Of a stretch of 64,000 bases of DNA, positions 1 through 8,769 are shown in pieces. The notes under the pieces were generated by a model, which had not been told where the DNA came from, ran no database searches, and worked only from the letters and a program-made list of their open reading frames with translations. This DNA is from Pseudomonas sp. p1(2021b) (GTDB taxonomy: Bacteria > Pseudomonadota > Gammaproteobacteria > Pseudomonadales > Pseudomonadaceae): NCBI RefSeq assembly GCF_020151015.1, contig NZ_CP083746.1, positions 2,447,001 through 2,511,000 on the forward strand, in the 5' to 3' direction. Made by a program: the position numbers and the translations under genes. The first letter of the stretch is position 1. Each line of letters starts with the position of its first letter.

Positions 1-84
1 CAGAAGGACATGGCGCTGGCGCTTGGCGGGGCGCTGGCCAGTCTTGCGTGGGGCACATTGCGGAGTGTTCGACCGCCCAGGTGA
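1..84 (+). CDS. Possible 3' end of an upstream gene (partial)
   Basis: An open frame enters the window at base 1 and stops with TGA at 82-84, giving 27 residues rich in Ala, Leu and Gly and ending in a basic tail (SVRPPR). Codon use is GC-rich like the neighbours. It could be the C-terminus of a gene that starts before the window. It is too short to identify and could be chance. Confidence 0.3.
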   Translation, partial: QKDMALALGGALASLAWGTLRSVRPPR

Positions 85-153
85 TGCCGAGGAACATCCC
101 GCGCCGACCTGGCGTCTCCCGACATATCGGAAGACGATCCAGAGGAGCTGCCC

Positions 154-1488
154 ATGTCTGCCCCCGCCAAGACTCGCGAAGCTGCCGACCAGGCGCTGCT
201 GACGCTGCTGCGCCGCCATGGCGAGCCGCTGCCGAACATCGATGCGCCACTGTTCGGCGAGCTGTTCGACCGCTATGCCGACGCCAAGGTCGTGCTGATC
301 GGTGAGGCCAGCCACGGCACCCGGGAGTTCTACCGGGCTCGGGCCGCCATCACCCGACGGCTGGTGGAGCGGCACGGCTTCACCATCGTCGCGGTGGAGG
401 CCGACTGGCCCGATGCCGGCCAGCTCGATCGCAAGGTGCGGGGCCTGGGGACCGCGCCCACCCGCGACCCGGCGTTCGCGCGCTTTCCCAGCTGGATGTG
501 GCGCAACGTCGAGGTGCGCGAGTTCATCCATTGGCTGCATGGCCACAACCAGCCCTTGGCGAGCGAGGCGCGTATCGAGTTCCGTGGCCTGGACATCTAC
601 AGCCTGCGCAACTCCATGGCCGAAGTGCTGGCCTACCTGGACCGCACCGACACCGAGCTGGCGCGAGAGGCCCGCCAACGCTACGGGTGCCTCACCCCAT
701 GGCAGGACGACCCCGCCCTGTATGGGCACTTCGTCGAGCGCGGTGGCCAGGTGCCGTGCGAGGATGCGGTGGTGCAGCAGCTCAACAGCCTGCTGGCCGA
801 ACGCCTGGCGCGTCTGGCCGATGATGGCGAAGCCTTCTTCGACGCCACCCAGAACGCCCGTGTGGTGCGCGCCGCCGAACAGTACTACCGGGCCATGTAC
901 CGCGGCTCGGCGGCCTCCTGGAACCTGCGCGACACCCATATGTTCGACACCTTGCGGGCCTTGCTCGCCCATCGCGGCGAAGAGGCCAAGGCGGTGGTGT
1001 GGGCGCACAATTCCCATATCGGCAACGCTGCCGCCACCCAGATGGGCTGGCGCGGCGAGCTCAACTTGGGCCAGCTGTGCCGCACCGCCTTCGGGCAGGA
1101 TGCGGTATTGATCGGCATGAGTACCGACCGTGGCCAGGTGGCTGCCGCCGATGATTGGGATGCCCCGGTGCGGATCAAGCAGGTCCTGCCGTCACGTCCG
1201 GACAGTTGGGAACGCCGTTTCCTCGATGCCGGCATCGCGGCCTCGTTGACCGACTGGCGCGGGGAGGGCACGCAGGCATTGCGCGCGGCCCTGGCCGAAC
1301 CTTTGCTCGAGCGTGCCATCGGCGTCATCTACCGCCCGGCCACCGAGCGCCAGAGCCATTATTTCGAGGCGTCGCTGGCCGACCAGTTCGATGCCCTGGT
1401 GTGGATCGAGCAGACCGCTGCCGTCACGCCGCTGCCGGTGCCCGAGAGCGCCAGCCACGAGGAAGACACCTTCCCGTTCGGAGTCTGA
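154..1488 (+). CDS. Erythromycin esterase-like hydrolase
   Basis: The 444-residue protein belongs to the erythromycin esterase (EreA/EreB-like) fold. The family signature GEASHGTREFY sits at about residues 50-60, with the putative active-site Glu51 and His54. A second conserved acidic motif, EADW, lies at about 82-85, and an AHNSH motif near 285 matches the C-terminal conserved His region. An AGGAG ribosome site lies just upstream of the ATG. The phosphoribosyltransferase gene follows after 4 bp, so the two are probably cotranscribed. In Pseudomonas this family commonly sits beside phosphoribosyltransferases and its natural substrate is unknown, so macrolide resistance should not be assumed. 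Family assignment is confident; function is not. Confidence 0.85.
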   Translation: MSAPAKTREAADQALLTLLRRHGEPLPNIDAPLFGELFDRYADAKVVLIGEASHGTREFYRARAAITRRLVERHGFTIVAVEADWPDAGQLDRKVRGLGTAPTRDPAFARFPSWMWRNVEVREFIHWLHGHNQPLASEARIEFRGLDIYSLRNSMAEVLAYLDRTDTELAREARQRYGCLTPWQDDPALYGHFVERGGQVPCEDAVVQQLNSLLAERLARLADDGEAFFDATQNARVVRAAEQYYRAMYRGSAASWNLRDTHMFDTLRALLAHRGEEAKAVVWAHNSHIGNAAATQMGWRGELNLGQLCRTAFGQDAVLIGMSTDRGQVAAADDWDAPVRIKQVLPSRPDSWERRFLDAGIAASLTDWRGEGTQALRAALAEPLLERAIGVIYRPATERQSHYFEASLADQFDALVWIEQTAAVTPLPVPESASHEEDTFPFGV

Positions 1489-1492
1489 TGTC

Positions 1493-2161
1493 ATGAATAC
1501 CTATTTTTCCCAGCACCCTGTATTCAAAGACCGTCGCCAGGCCGGGCGTGCCCTGGCCCAGGCGCTCAAGTCGCGGGTACAAGGCCAGCCGCTGGTGCTC
1601 GCCTTGCCCCGTGGCGGCGTGCCGGTCGCCTACGAAGTGGCCAAGGCGTTGGCTGCGCCACTGGACCTGGTGCTGGTGCGCAAGATCGGCGCACCGGGCA
1701 ACGAGGAGTTCGCCATCGGTGCCGTGGCCGAGGGCAACCCGCCTTACTGCGTGGCCGACCAGGCGATGATGGCGCTGTTCGGCGCCTCCCAGGATGGGTT
1801 CGACGCCGAGCGTGATCGGCAACTGCTGGAGATCCAGCGGCGCCGCCGGGCCTACTGCGGGGATCGCCCAGCCCCTGATGTGTCGGGCCGTGAGGTGGTG
1901 TTGGTGGACGATGGCATCGCCACCGGCAACACTGCCCGTGCCGCCTTGCTGGCCCTGGCCGCCAGCGGGCCGTCGCGCTTGCTGTTCGCTGCCCCGGTGG
2001 GCGCGCGGGAAGCGGTGGCGATGCTGCGCCCCCTGGTCGATGAGCTGGTATGCCTGGAAATGCCCGAGCCGTTTCGTGCGGTGGGGCTGCACTATGACCG
2101 GTTCGAGCAGACCAGCGATGACGAAGTGGTGCGGTTGCTGGCGGCCAGCAGGGAGGGCTGA
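1493..2161 (+). CDS. Phosphoribosyltransferase family protein
   Basis: This 222-residue type I phosphoribosyltransferase-like protein has the PRPP-binding loop VVLVDDGIATGNTA at about residues 134-147, with the usual hydrophobic strand, two acidic residues and the TG(N/T)T turn. An N-terminal LPRGGVPVAYE segment and KIGAPGNEEFAIGA match the family seen next to erythromycin esterase or dienelactone hydrolase genes. The ATG at 1493 is chosen because it follows the upstream stop by 4 bp and gives a full-length fold; the open frame itself extends further 5' inside the previous gene. The nucleobase substrate cannot be told from sequence. Confidence 0.85.
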   Translation: MNTYFSQHPVFKDRRQAGRALAQALKSRVQGQPLVLALPRGGVPVAYEVAKALAAPLDLVLVRKIGAPGNEEFAIGAVAEGNPPYCVADQAMMALFGASQDGFDAERDRQLLEIQRRRRAYCGDRPAPDVSGREVVLVDDGIATGNTARAALLALAASGPSRLLFAAPVGAREAVAMLRPLVDELVCLEMPEPFRAVGLHYDRFEQTSDDEVVRLLAASREG

Positions 2162-2383
2162 GCGGTCCCATGGCGTCCCGACCATGCCGCTTGTCAAGGC
2201 GCGTGGTCGGGTTTGCATGGTTATCCGGGCAAAGCCGATTATTCTTCAACAGACCTTGCTGCGATCCTGGGCGGCTCGTCCTGTCGTGCTTCGCGCAATC
2301 TTGCACAACCCACGGCCTGGGTGCATTGGTGAATGCGTAGTGTGGGGCACCTTCGGCCTATAGCCCATAGACGGAGGCAACCC

Positions 2384-4063
2384 ATGGCGGTCATCGACAG
2401 CACGTCCACAGGCAGCAGTGCGCCCCAGCGCGGCATCACCCGGGAGGAGCGCAAGGTAATCTTCGCTTCGTCCTTGGGCACCGTGTTCGAATGATATGAC
2501 TTCTATCTCTACGGCTCCCTGGCCGCGATCATCGCCAAGCATTTCTTCGCCGGGGTCAACGAAACCACCTCCTTCATCTTCGCCTTGCTGGCCTTCGCTG
2601 CAGGCTTTGCCGTGCGCCCGTTCGGCGCCATCGTGTTCGGCCGCCTGGGCGACATGATCGGGCGCAAGCACACCTTCCTGATCACCATCGTCATCATGGG
2701 CTTGTCCACGGCCGTGGTCGGCGTGCTGCCCAGCTACGCGAGCATCGGTGTGGCGGCGCCGATCATCCTCATCAGCCTGCGCCTGCTGCAAGGCCTGGCC
2801 CTGGGCGGCGAATACGGCGGTGCAGCGACCTATGTGGCCGAGCACGCACCCAAGGGCAAGCGAGGTTTCTTCACCTCGTGGATCCAGACCACTGCCACCC
2901 TCGGGCTGTTCCTGTCGCTGCTGGTGATCATGGCCTGCCGCACGGCGCTCGGGCCGGAGGCGTTCGAGGCCTGGGGATGGCGCATCCCGTTCGTGCTGTC
3001 GATCCTGCTGCTGGCGATTTCGGTGTACATTCGCCTGCAGCTCAACGAGTCGCCGGTGTTCATGAAGATGAAGGCCGAGGGCAAGGCGTCCAAGGCGCCG
3101 CTGACCGAGTCGTTCGCCCGCTGGGACAACCTCAAGGTCGTGATCATGTCATTGCTCGGCGGTACCGCGGGGCAGGCGGTGGTGTGGTACACCGGGCAGT
3201 TCTATGCGCTGTTCTTCCTGCTGCAAATGCTCAAGATCGACCCCCAGGCCGCCAACCTGCTGATTGCCGGCTCCCTGTTGATCGGTACACCGTTCTTCGT
3301 GCTGTTCGGCAGCCTCTCGGACCGCATCGGGCGCAAGAAGATCATCATGGCCGGCTGCATCATCGCCGCGCTGACCTACTTCCCGATCTTCAAGGCGCTG
3401 ACCGAGTACGGCAACCCGGATGTGTTCGTGGCCCAAGAGCAGAACCCGGTGGTAGTGGTCGCCGACCCCGACCAATGCGCGTTCCAGTTCGACCCGGTAG
3501 GCAAGGCGCGCTTCACCAGTTCCTGCGACATCGCCAAGAGCCTATTGGCCAAGCGTGCGATTCCCTATTCCAATGAAGATGCCGAACCCGGCAGCGTGGC
3601 GCAGGTCCGCATCGGAGACCGGGTGATCCCAAGCTTCGAAGGGGCCGGGCTGGCTGCGGCGGACTTCAAGGCGCAGGGCGACGCCTTCACCACCACCCTG
3701 GGTACTGCACTCAAGGAGGCCGGCTACCCGGAGAAGGCCGACCCGGCGAAGATCCACTACCCGATGGTGTTGCTGTTGCTGACCCTTCTGGTGATCTACG
3801 TGACCATGGTCTACGGCCCGATCGCCGCCTGGCTGGTCGAGCTGTTCCCGGCGCGTATCCGCTATACCTCCATGTCGTTGCCGTACCACATCGGCAATGG
3901 CTGGTTCGGTGGTTTCCTGCCGACTGTGGCGTTCGCCATGGTGGCAGCCACAGGGGATATCTACTACGGGTTGTGGTACCCGATCATCATCGCGGTGATG
4001 ACGGCGGTGCTGGGGATCTTCTTCCTGCCCGAGACCAAGGACCGGGATATCCATCACGCGTGA
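2384..4063 (+). pseudogene. MHS-family MFS transporter interrupted by an in-frame TGA
   Basis: From an ATG with a GGAGG site, the frame reads through the start of a metabolite:H+ symporter-type MFS protein to GTVFE at residues 32-36, then meets TGA at 2492-2494. The same frame continues as YDFYLYGSL and on to 4063, about 559 codons in all. The family motif is FEWYDFYLYG, so the TGA replaces a Trp TGG by one base. The remainder is intact: the first-loop motif GRLGDMIGRKHTF, LRLLQGLALGGEYGGA, DRIGRKK, and a roughly 100-residue polar insertion before the last helices, as in some Pseudomonas MHS members. Either a recent nonsense mutation or a sequencing error. A downstream-initiated fragment would lack the first helix. 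Substrate unknown. Confidence 0.85.
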
Positions 4064-4078
4064 GAGGCTGCTGTGCAG

Positions 4079-4232
4079 CCATCGCGGGGCAAGCCGGCAC
4101 CCACAGGGGCTCGCGACAACAATGGCCTGTGGGAGCGGGCTTGTCCCGCGATCAGGGCGGGCCCGATATCGCCGTCGCCTGGCAAGGGCTTGGCCGTTGA
4201 TCGCAGGGCAGGTCGGACCGCCGCTCCTATCG
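4079..4232. repeat. REP palindrome cluster
   Basis: The gap holds several P. putida-type REP units. An inverted copy (gcggggcaagccggcaccca) lies at about 4083-4102, a forward unit (tgtgggagcgggcttgtccc) at about 4129-4148, and a degenerate unit at about 4200-4232. It lies between the convergent ends of the MFS pseudogene and the next minus-strand gene, a usual place for REPs, where they may slow RNA decay or end transcription. Confidence 0.8.
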
Positions 4233-4233
4233 C

Positions 4234-4803
4234 CTAGTCGAAACAACCCCGCAAGGCATAGCGATAGCCGATGTCGACGCCCGCGCAATCGCCCCGGCTA
4301 TGGGTCTTGTTCAGCACGAACTCGAACGCCGGCTCGTAGAGCCCGTCGCGCAGCACCGCCCCGGCAAGCACCTCGACCCGGTACCAACCGTTGTCCAGCT
4401 CGATGATCGGCCGGCCCGGTTGCTGGTAGCGCACCAGCAGGTCACCCAGGGCCTTGTGGGTGAAGTGCTGTAGGATGCGCCAGGTGAACAGCATCAGCGC
4501 GCGGTGCTGCACCTGCAGCACATAGCCCGGACGGCGGTGCTTCAGGCGGCTGCCGGGGGCGAGCAGGGCGGGGGTGGCCTCGTCGAGGCTGAAGATGATC
4601 CGGTAGGGCAGGTTCTCGACCCCAGCCAGCGGCAGGACGATGCCGTCGAACACCGCCTGGTCACCGACATCGCTGCTGGTGAACGCCCCGGCCAGGTCAT
4701 CAGGCAGGTCATGTTCTTCTTTGTAGCGTTGTAGCAACTGGATATCGCCGAGGATGAAATAGTCGACCAGGTCGTTGAGGACTTCGCTGAATTCGTAGCG
4801 CAT
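4234..4803 (-). CDS. Conserved hypothetical protein
   Basis: I do not recognise a named family for this 189-residue protein. It has no signal peptide or membrane segment and looks cytoplasmic. It begins MRYEFSEVLNDLVDYFILGDIQLLQRYK and ends in a Cys-rich tail (DCAGVDIGYRYALRGCFD). Codon use matches the region, and the gene lies as a single unit between REP-rich gaps, so it is probably a real Pseudomonas lineage gene. No function is suggested by neighbours. Confidence 0.7.
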   Translation of the reverse strand: MRYEFSEVLNDLVDYFILGDIQLLQRYKEEHDLPDDLAGAFTSSDVGDQAVFDGIVLPLAGVENLPYRIIFSLDEATPALLAPGSRLKHRRPGYVLQVQHRALMLFTWRILQHFTHKALGDLLVRYQQPGRPIIELDNGWYRVEVLAGAVLRDGLYEPAFEFVLNKTHSRGDCAGVDIGYRYALRGCFD

Positions 4804-4887
4804 GGGTTTTCCTTGTTATGGCTGCGCTTGTTGCAGGAGTCGGCACTTTAGCGGAAGGCGTGGCGACATTCACTCCGGGCGCTGTGC

Positions 4888-5274
4888 TCAGTGGCGCTGG
4901 GCGATCTGGATCAGGTTGCCGCAGGTGTCGTCGAACACCGCCACGGTCACCGGCCCCATGGCGGTCGGCGGTTGGGTGAAGCGTACGCCCGCCGCGCACA
5001 GGCGGGTGTATTCGGCCTGGATGTCGCGCACGCCGAACGAGGTGGCGGGAATGCCATCGGCCTTGAGGGCGGCCTTGTAGGTCCTTGCAGCGGGGTGGGC
5101 ATCAGGCTCGAGCAGCAGCTCCACACCGTTGGGATCGTTGGGCGAGGTGAGGGTCAGCCAGCGGTGCGGGCCCATGGGGATATCGTGCTTGGGCTCGAAA
5201 CCCAGCACATGGTGATAGAAGGCCAGGGCCTTGGCCTGGTCATCGACCAGGATGCTGGTGATCACGATTTTCAT
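4888..5274 (-). CDS. VOC superfamily (glyoxalase/dioxygenase-fold) protein
   Basis: The 128-residue protein has the paired beta-alpha-beta-beta-beta layout of the vicinal oxygen chelate superfamily: MKIVITSILVDDQAKALAFY at the start, GFEPKHDIPMG, then GPVTVAVFDDTCGNLIQIAQ at the end, where the Gly-Asn-Leu-Ile turn is typical. The start at 5274 (MKIVITS) is preferred over the frame's earlier Met at 5307 because family members begin there. Members include glyoxalases, fosfomycin-resistance enzymes and dioxygenases, and the substrate cannot be told here. Confidence 0.8.
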   Translation of the reverse strand: MKIVITSILVDDQAKALAFYHHVLGFEPKHDIPMGPHRWLTLTSPNDPNGVELLLEPDAHPAARTYKAALKADGIPATSFGVRDIQAEYTRLCAAGVRFTQPPTAMGPVTVAVFDDTCGNLIQIAQRH

Positions 5275-5335
5275 AGGCACGTCCGTTCTGCAGGCGGTTA
5301 CTTGCAAGTAAAGACGTAATACGTATGTTCACCAC

Positions 5336-5577
5336 CCCGCTCTCATAGAACAACGCATAACTCATTGATTTGACAAGGCCTGTAGGAGCGGCGGTGCGGC
5401 GGTCCGACTTGTCCCGCGATCAAGGGCGAAGCCCTTGCCATACAGCCGCGGCGGCTGGGCCGGCTCAATCGCGGGACAAGCCCGCTCCTACAGGTTTTGT
5501 GCCTGGCCGTCGCGGTGCTGGCTCCGGCCTTGTGGGAGCGGGCTTGCCCCGCGATCAAGGGCGAAGACCTTGCCATG
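5336..5577. repeat. REP cluster with a 157-bp block duplicated at 34.4 kb
   Basis: The gap between the VOC gene and acoC holds at least three REP units: a forward unit near 5378, an inverted mate ending near 5492, and another forward unit at about 5533-5560. The block 5336-5492, including about 42 bp of non-REP sequence before the first palindrome (ctctcatagaacaacgcata...), recurs at 34373-34515 with few differences. No gene was seen in this 340-bp gap. Confidence 0.8.
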
Positions 5578-5611
5578 TTGACGCACTGGCAGGGCCAACC
5601 CGCTCGGGTGG

Positions 5612-6718
5612 TCAGTGTTTGCGCAGGAACGCCAGCAGATGCTGGTTCACCTGCTCGGCCGCCTCCATCTGCACCATGTGCCCGACACCTGGTATCACCA
5701 CCGCCTCGGCCTCCAGCCCCTGGACATGGCTGGCCGGAATGATCGCGTCCTCGGCGCCCCAGATCACCATCACCGGCAGGCTGCCGAGTACGCCGCGCAG
5801 GTCGTGCCGTTGCCGGTCGCCGTCGGCGATGGCCGTGGCCAGCTGGCGCAAGGCGTTGTCCACGCCCTCCAGGCGCTTGAACTTGAGCATGTCGTCGAGC
5901 ATCTGCCGGGTGACCAGGCCCGGGTCGGCGAACAGCTGGCTCATCTGCGGCTTGAGCGCGTTGCGGTTGCCGGCCTCGACGAAACCTTGCAGATAGCGCC
6001 CATTGATCGCCTCGCCGAGGCCCGCGCTGGCCACCAGGCCCAGGCTGGCCACCCGTTGGGGGGCCAGGCGCGTCAGGTTCAGGCTCACCGCGCCGCCCAT
6101 GGAGTGGCCGACCAGGTGGGCCCGAGGGATCTGCAAATGGTCGAGCAAGGCCAGCACCGCTTCGCTCAGTTCATCCAGGTCGCCCCGTTGCAGGGTCTTG
6201 GCCGACTCGCCGTGGCCGGGCAGGTCCAAGGCAATGACTCGACGTTCCACGGCCACGGCCGGGTGGTTGAACAGCCAATTGTTGAGGTCGCCGCCGAAAC
6301 CATGCACCAGTACCAAGGGGGTGCCGCCTTCGCCGAGCTCGAACCAGCGCAGCAGGCGGCCGGCGATCTCGGCCTTCTGCGGTACTGGGCCCTGGGCCTG
6401 CTCGGCACCCTCTTGGGCGACGAACTCGGCCTGGAAGCGCTGCACCACTGCATCGATTTCGGCTTCGTCGGCCTCGCCTTCCACCACCACGGCGAGCAAG
6501 GCGCCCACCGGCAGGGTTTCGTCGGGGCGCGCCACCAGGCGGCGCAGCACGCCGCTGAAGGGGGCCTCGACGCTGCTGCTGATCTTGTCGGTCTCCACAT
6601 CCAGCACTTCATCGCCTTTGGTAATGACATCGCCTTGCTGCTTGAGCCAGGTGTCGACCCGGCCTTCAGTCATCGACAGGCCCCACTTGGGCATGGTCAG
6701 GGTATGGATCTGGCTCAT
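5612..6718 (-). CDS. acoC: Acetoin dehydrogenase E2, dihydrolipoamide acetyltransferase
   Basis: The 368-residue E2 component of the acetoin dehydrogenase complex takes the acetyl group from acetoin cleavage and passes it to CoA. An N-terminal lipoyl domain (residues 1-80) carries the lipoylation site DVETDKISSS with Lys45. After a Gln/Glu-rich linker (about 95-115) comes an alpha/beta-hydrolase-type domain with oxyanion motif VLVHGFGG (about 136-143) and nucleophile elbow GHSMGG (Ser206), plus Asp and His near the C-terminus. This lipoyl-plus-hydrolase layout is typical of AcoC and unlike pyruvate dehydrogenase E2. The start overlaps the acoB stop by 4 bp, indicating translational coupling. 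Confidence 0.92.
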   Translation of the reverse strand: MSQIHTLTMPKWGLSMTEGRVDTWLKQQGDVITKGDEVLDVETDKISSSVEAPFSGVLRRLVARPDETLPVGALLAVVVEGEADEAEIDAVVQRFQAEFVAQEGAEQAQGPVPQKAEIAGRLLRWFELGEGGTPLVLVHGFGGDLNNWLFNHPAVAVERRVIALDLPGHGESAKTLQRGDLDELSEAVLALLDHLQIPRAHLVGHSMGGAVSLNLTRLAPQRVASLGLVASAGLGEAINGRYLQGFVEAGNRNALKPQMSQLFADPGLVTRQMLDDMLKFKRLEGVDNALRQLATAIADGDRQRHDLRGVLGSLPVMVIWGAEDAIIPASHVQGLEAEAVVIPGVGHMVQMEAAEQVNQHLLAFLRKH

Positions 6719-7737
6719 GCGGCGCTCCTTGCGGCTTCGATCACCTTGCGCACGGCGGCCTCGATCTTCGCCGCATCGGGGATGTACAGGTCTTCCAGCG
6801 CATCGGAGAACGGCACCGGTGTATGGGGCGCGGTGACCATCTCGATCGGGCCCTTGAGGGCGCCGAAGGCCTTCTGCGCGACCAAGGCGCTGATGTCGGT
6901 GGCCATCGAGCAGCGCGGGTTGGCTTCGTCGATCACCACCAGCCGGCCGGTCTTCTCCACGCTCTCGAGGATGCTGTCTTCGTCCATCGGGCTGGTGGTG
7001 CGCAGGTCCAGCACTTCGCAGTCGATACCCTGGCGGGCGAGGTTGGCAGCAGCTTCCATGGCCACGTGGACCATGCGCCCGTAGGTCACCAGGGTCACGT
7101 CGTCGCCGTCGCGCAGGAAGTTGGCCTCGCCGAAAGGCACGCTGTAGAGCTCCTCGGGCACTTCGCCCTGCATGCCGTAGAGCAGTTTGTGCTCACAGAA
7201 GATCACCGGGTCGTTGTCACGGATCGCCTGGATCAACAGGCCCTTGGCGTCGTAGGGCGAGGAGGGGCACACCACCTTCAGGCCCGGGATATGCGTCCAT
7301 AGCGACGTGAGCATCTGCGAATGCTGGGCCGCGGCGCGCAGGCCGGCGCCGTACATGGTGCGCATGACCAGCGGGGTGACGGCCTTGCCACCGAACATGT
7401 AGCGGAACTTGGCCGCCTGGTTGAGGATCTGGTCCAGGCAGCAGCCGGCGAAGTCGACGAACATCAGTTCGCACACCGGGCGCAGGCCTTGGGTCGCGGC
7501 GCCGACGGCGGCGCCTACATAGCCGATTTCGGACAGCGGCGCATCGAGCACGCGGCCGGGGAACTGATGATAGAGGCCCTTGGTGACTCCGAGCACGCCG
7601 CCCCAAGCATCGTCCTCGCCTGGCGCCCCGGCACCGCCGGCAACGTCCTCGCCGATGATGAATACGCTGGGGTCACGGCGCATTTCCTGAGCCAGGGCTT
7701 CGTTGATGGCCTGCTGGTAGCTGATCTTTCTTGCCAT
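6715..7737 (-). CDS. acoB: Acetoin dehydrogenase E1 beta subunit
   Basis: The 340-residue beta subunit of the thiamine-diphosphate-dependent acetoin:DCPIP oxidoreductase is homologous to the beta chains of pyruvate and branched-chain 2-oxoacid dehydrogenases. Visible signatures are ISYQQAINEALAQEM at the N-terminus, VFIIGEDVAGGAG, DAPLSEIGYVGAAVGAA and the C-terminal EVLDLRTTSPMDED segment. It pairs with AcoA as an alpha2beta2 E1. It lies directly downstream of acoA (32-bp gap) and overlaps acoC by 4 bp. Confidence 0.93.
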   Translation of the reverse strand: MARKISYQQAINEALAQEMRRDPSVFIIGEDVAGGAGAPGEDDAWGGVLGVTKGLYHQFPGRVLDAPLSEIGYVGAAVGAATQGLRPVCELMFVDFAGCCLDQILNQAAKFRYMFGGKAVTPLVMRTMYGAGLRAAAQHSQMLTSLWTHIPGLKVVCPSSPYDAKGLLIQAIRDNDPVIFCEHKLLYGMQGEVPEELYSVPFGEANFLRDGDDVTLVTYGRMVHVAMEAAANLARQGIDCEVLDLRTTSPMDEDSILESVEKTGRLVVIDEANPRCSMATDISALVAQKAFGALKGPIEMVTAPHTPVPFSDALEDLYIPDAAKIEAAVRKVIEAARSAA

Positions 7738-7769
7738 GGTGGTTCTCCTGTTGTTCTTGTTGTCCGGCC

Positions 7770-8747
7770 TTACGGGTAGCTGACATAGACGTCGCTGAGC
7801 AGGTCGGCGGGCTGTGGCTTGGGGTCGGACTTGGCGCGGCGCACGGCGTCTTCGATCAGGTCCGCGACCCGGGCGTCGAGGGTATCGAGCTGCTCGTGGC
7901 TCAACAGGCCGGCGCGGGTGGTCTTGTTGCGGAACTGCAGCAGACAGTCGCGGCTTTCACGCAGGTTCTTCACCTCGTCCGGGGCGCGGTAGGTCTGGGC
8001 GTCGCCCTCGAAGTGGCCGTAGTAGCGGCTGAGCTTGACCTCGATCAACGACGGACCTTGCCCCGCGCGGGCGCGCTCGATGGCGGCGCCCGCGGCTTCG
8101 TGCACAGCGAAGAAGTCGAAACCATCGATGGTCACCCCCGGCATGCCGAAGCCTGCGGCGCGGTCGGCGATATGATCGCAGGCCACCGACCAGGTCGAGG
8201 CGGTGGCCTCGGCGTAGCCGTTGTTCTCGGCGACGAAGATGCACGGCAGGTTCATGATCGAGGCCAGGTTCATCGCCTCGAACACCGCGCCTTCGTTGGA
8301 GGCGCCGTCACCGAAGAAGGCCACCGATACATCGTCGCGGCCCTTGATCTTCGCCGCCAGTGCGGCGCCGGCCACCAGGGGCGCACCGGCACCGACAATG
8401 CCGTTGGCGCCTAGCATGCCTTTCTCCAGGTCGGCGATGTGCATCGAGCCGCCCTTGCCGCCACACACGCCGGTCTTCTTGCCGTAGATCTCCGCCATCA
8501 TGCCGTACACATCCACACCCTTGGCGATGCAGTGGCCATGGCCGCGATGGGTCGAGGCGATGCAATCGCTGTCGCGCAGATGGGCCATGACCCCGGCGGC
8601 GGAGGCTTCCTCGCCGGCGTACAGATGGACGAAGCCGGGGATCTCGCCGGTGGCGAACTCCACATGCAGACGTTCCTCGAAGGCGCGGATGGTGCGCATC
8701 ACTTCATAGGCATGCAGCAACTGCTCGGAACTCAGTTGAGTGGACAT
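7770..8747 (-). CDS. acoA: Acetoin dehydrogenase E1 alpha subunit
   Basis: The 325-residue E1 alpha subunit cleaves acetoin with thiamine diphosphate. The cofactor/Mg motif runs from GDG at 146-148 to NN at 175-176. RGHGHCIAKG (about 68-77) and a Gly-rich KTGVCGGKGGSMHI loop are family hallmarks. The frame extends upstream, but the ATG at 8747 (MSTQLSSEQL) gives the normal start and is preceded by a purine-rich site. It follows acoX by 22 bp in the acoXABC operon. Confidence 0.93.
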   Translation of the reverse strand: MSTQLSSEQLLHAYEVMRTIRAFEERLHVEFATGEIPGFVHLYAGEEASAAGVMAHLRDSDCIASTHRGHGHCIAKGVDVYGMMAEIYGKKTGVCGGKGGSMHIADLEKGMLGANGIVGAGAPLVAGAALAAKIKGRDDVSVAFFGDGASNEGAVFEAMNLASIMNLPCIFVAENNGYAEATASTWSVACDHIADRAAGFGMPGVTIDGFDFFAVHEAAGAAIERARAGQGPSLIEVKLSRYYGHFEGDAQTYRAPDEVKNLRESRDCLLQFRNKTTRAGLLSHEQLDTLDARVADLIEDAVRRAKSDPKPQPADLLSDVYVSYP

Positions 8748-8769
8748 CTTGTTGTTCTCCAGGGTTGTC

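Noticed and set aside
2492..2494. TGA read as selenocysteine in the MFS gene
   Set aside because: Homologues have Trp, not Cys, at this position, the protein is not a redox enzyme, and no hairpin resembling a SECIS is evident after the codon.
5615..7084. Plus-strand open frame of 489 codons
   Set aside because: Antisense to acoC and acoB; no motif.
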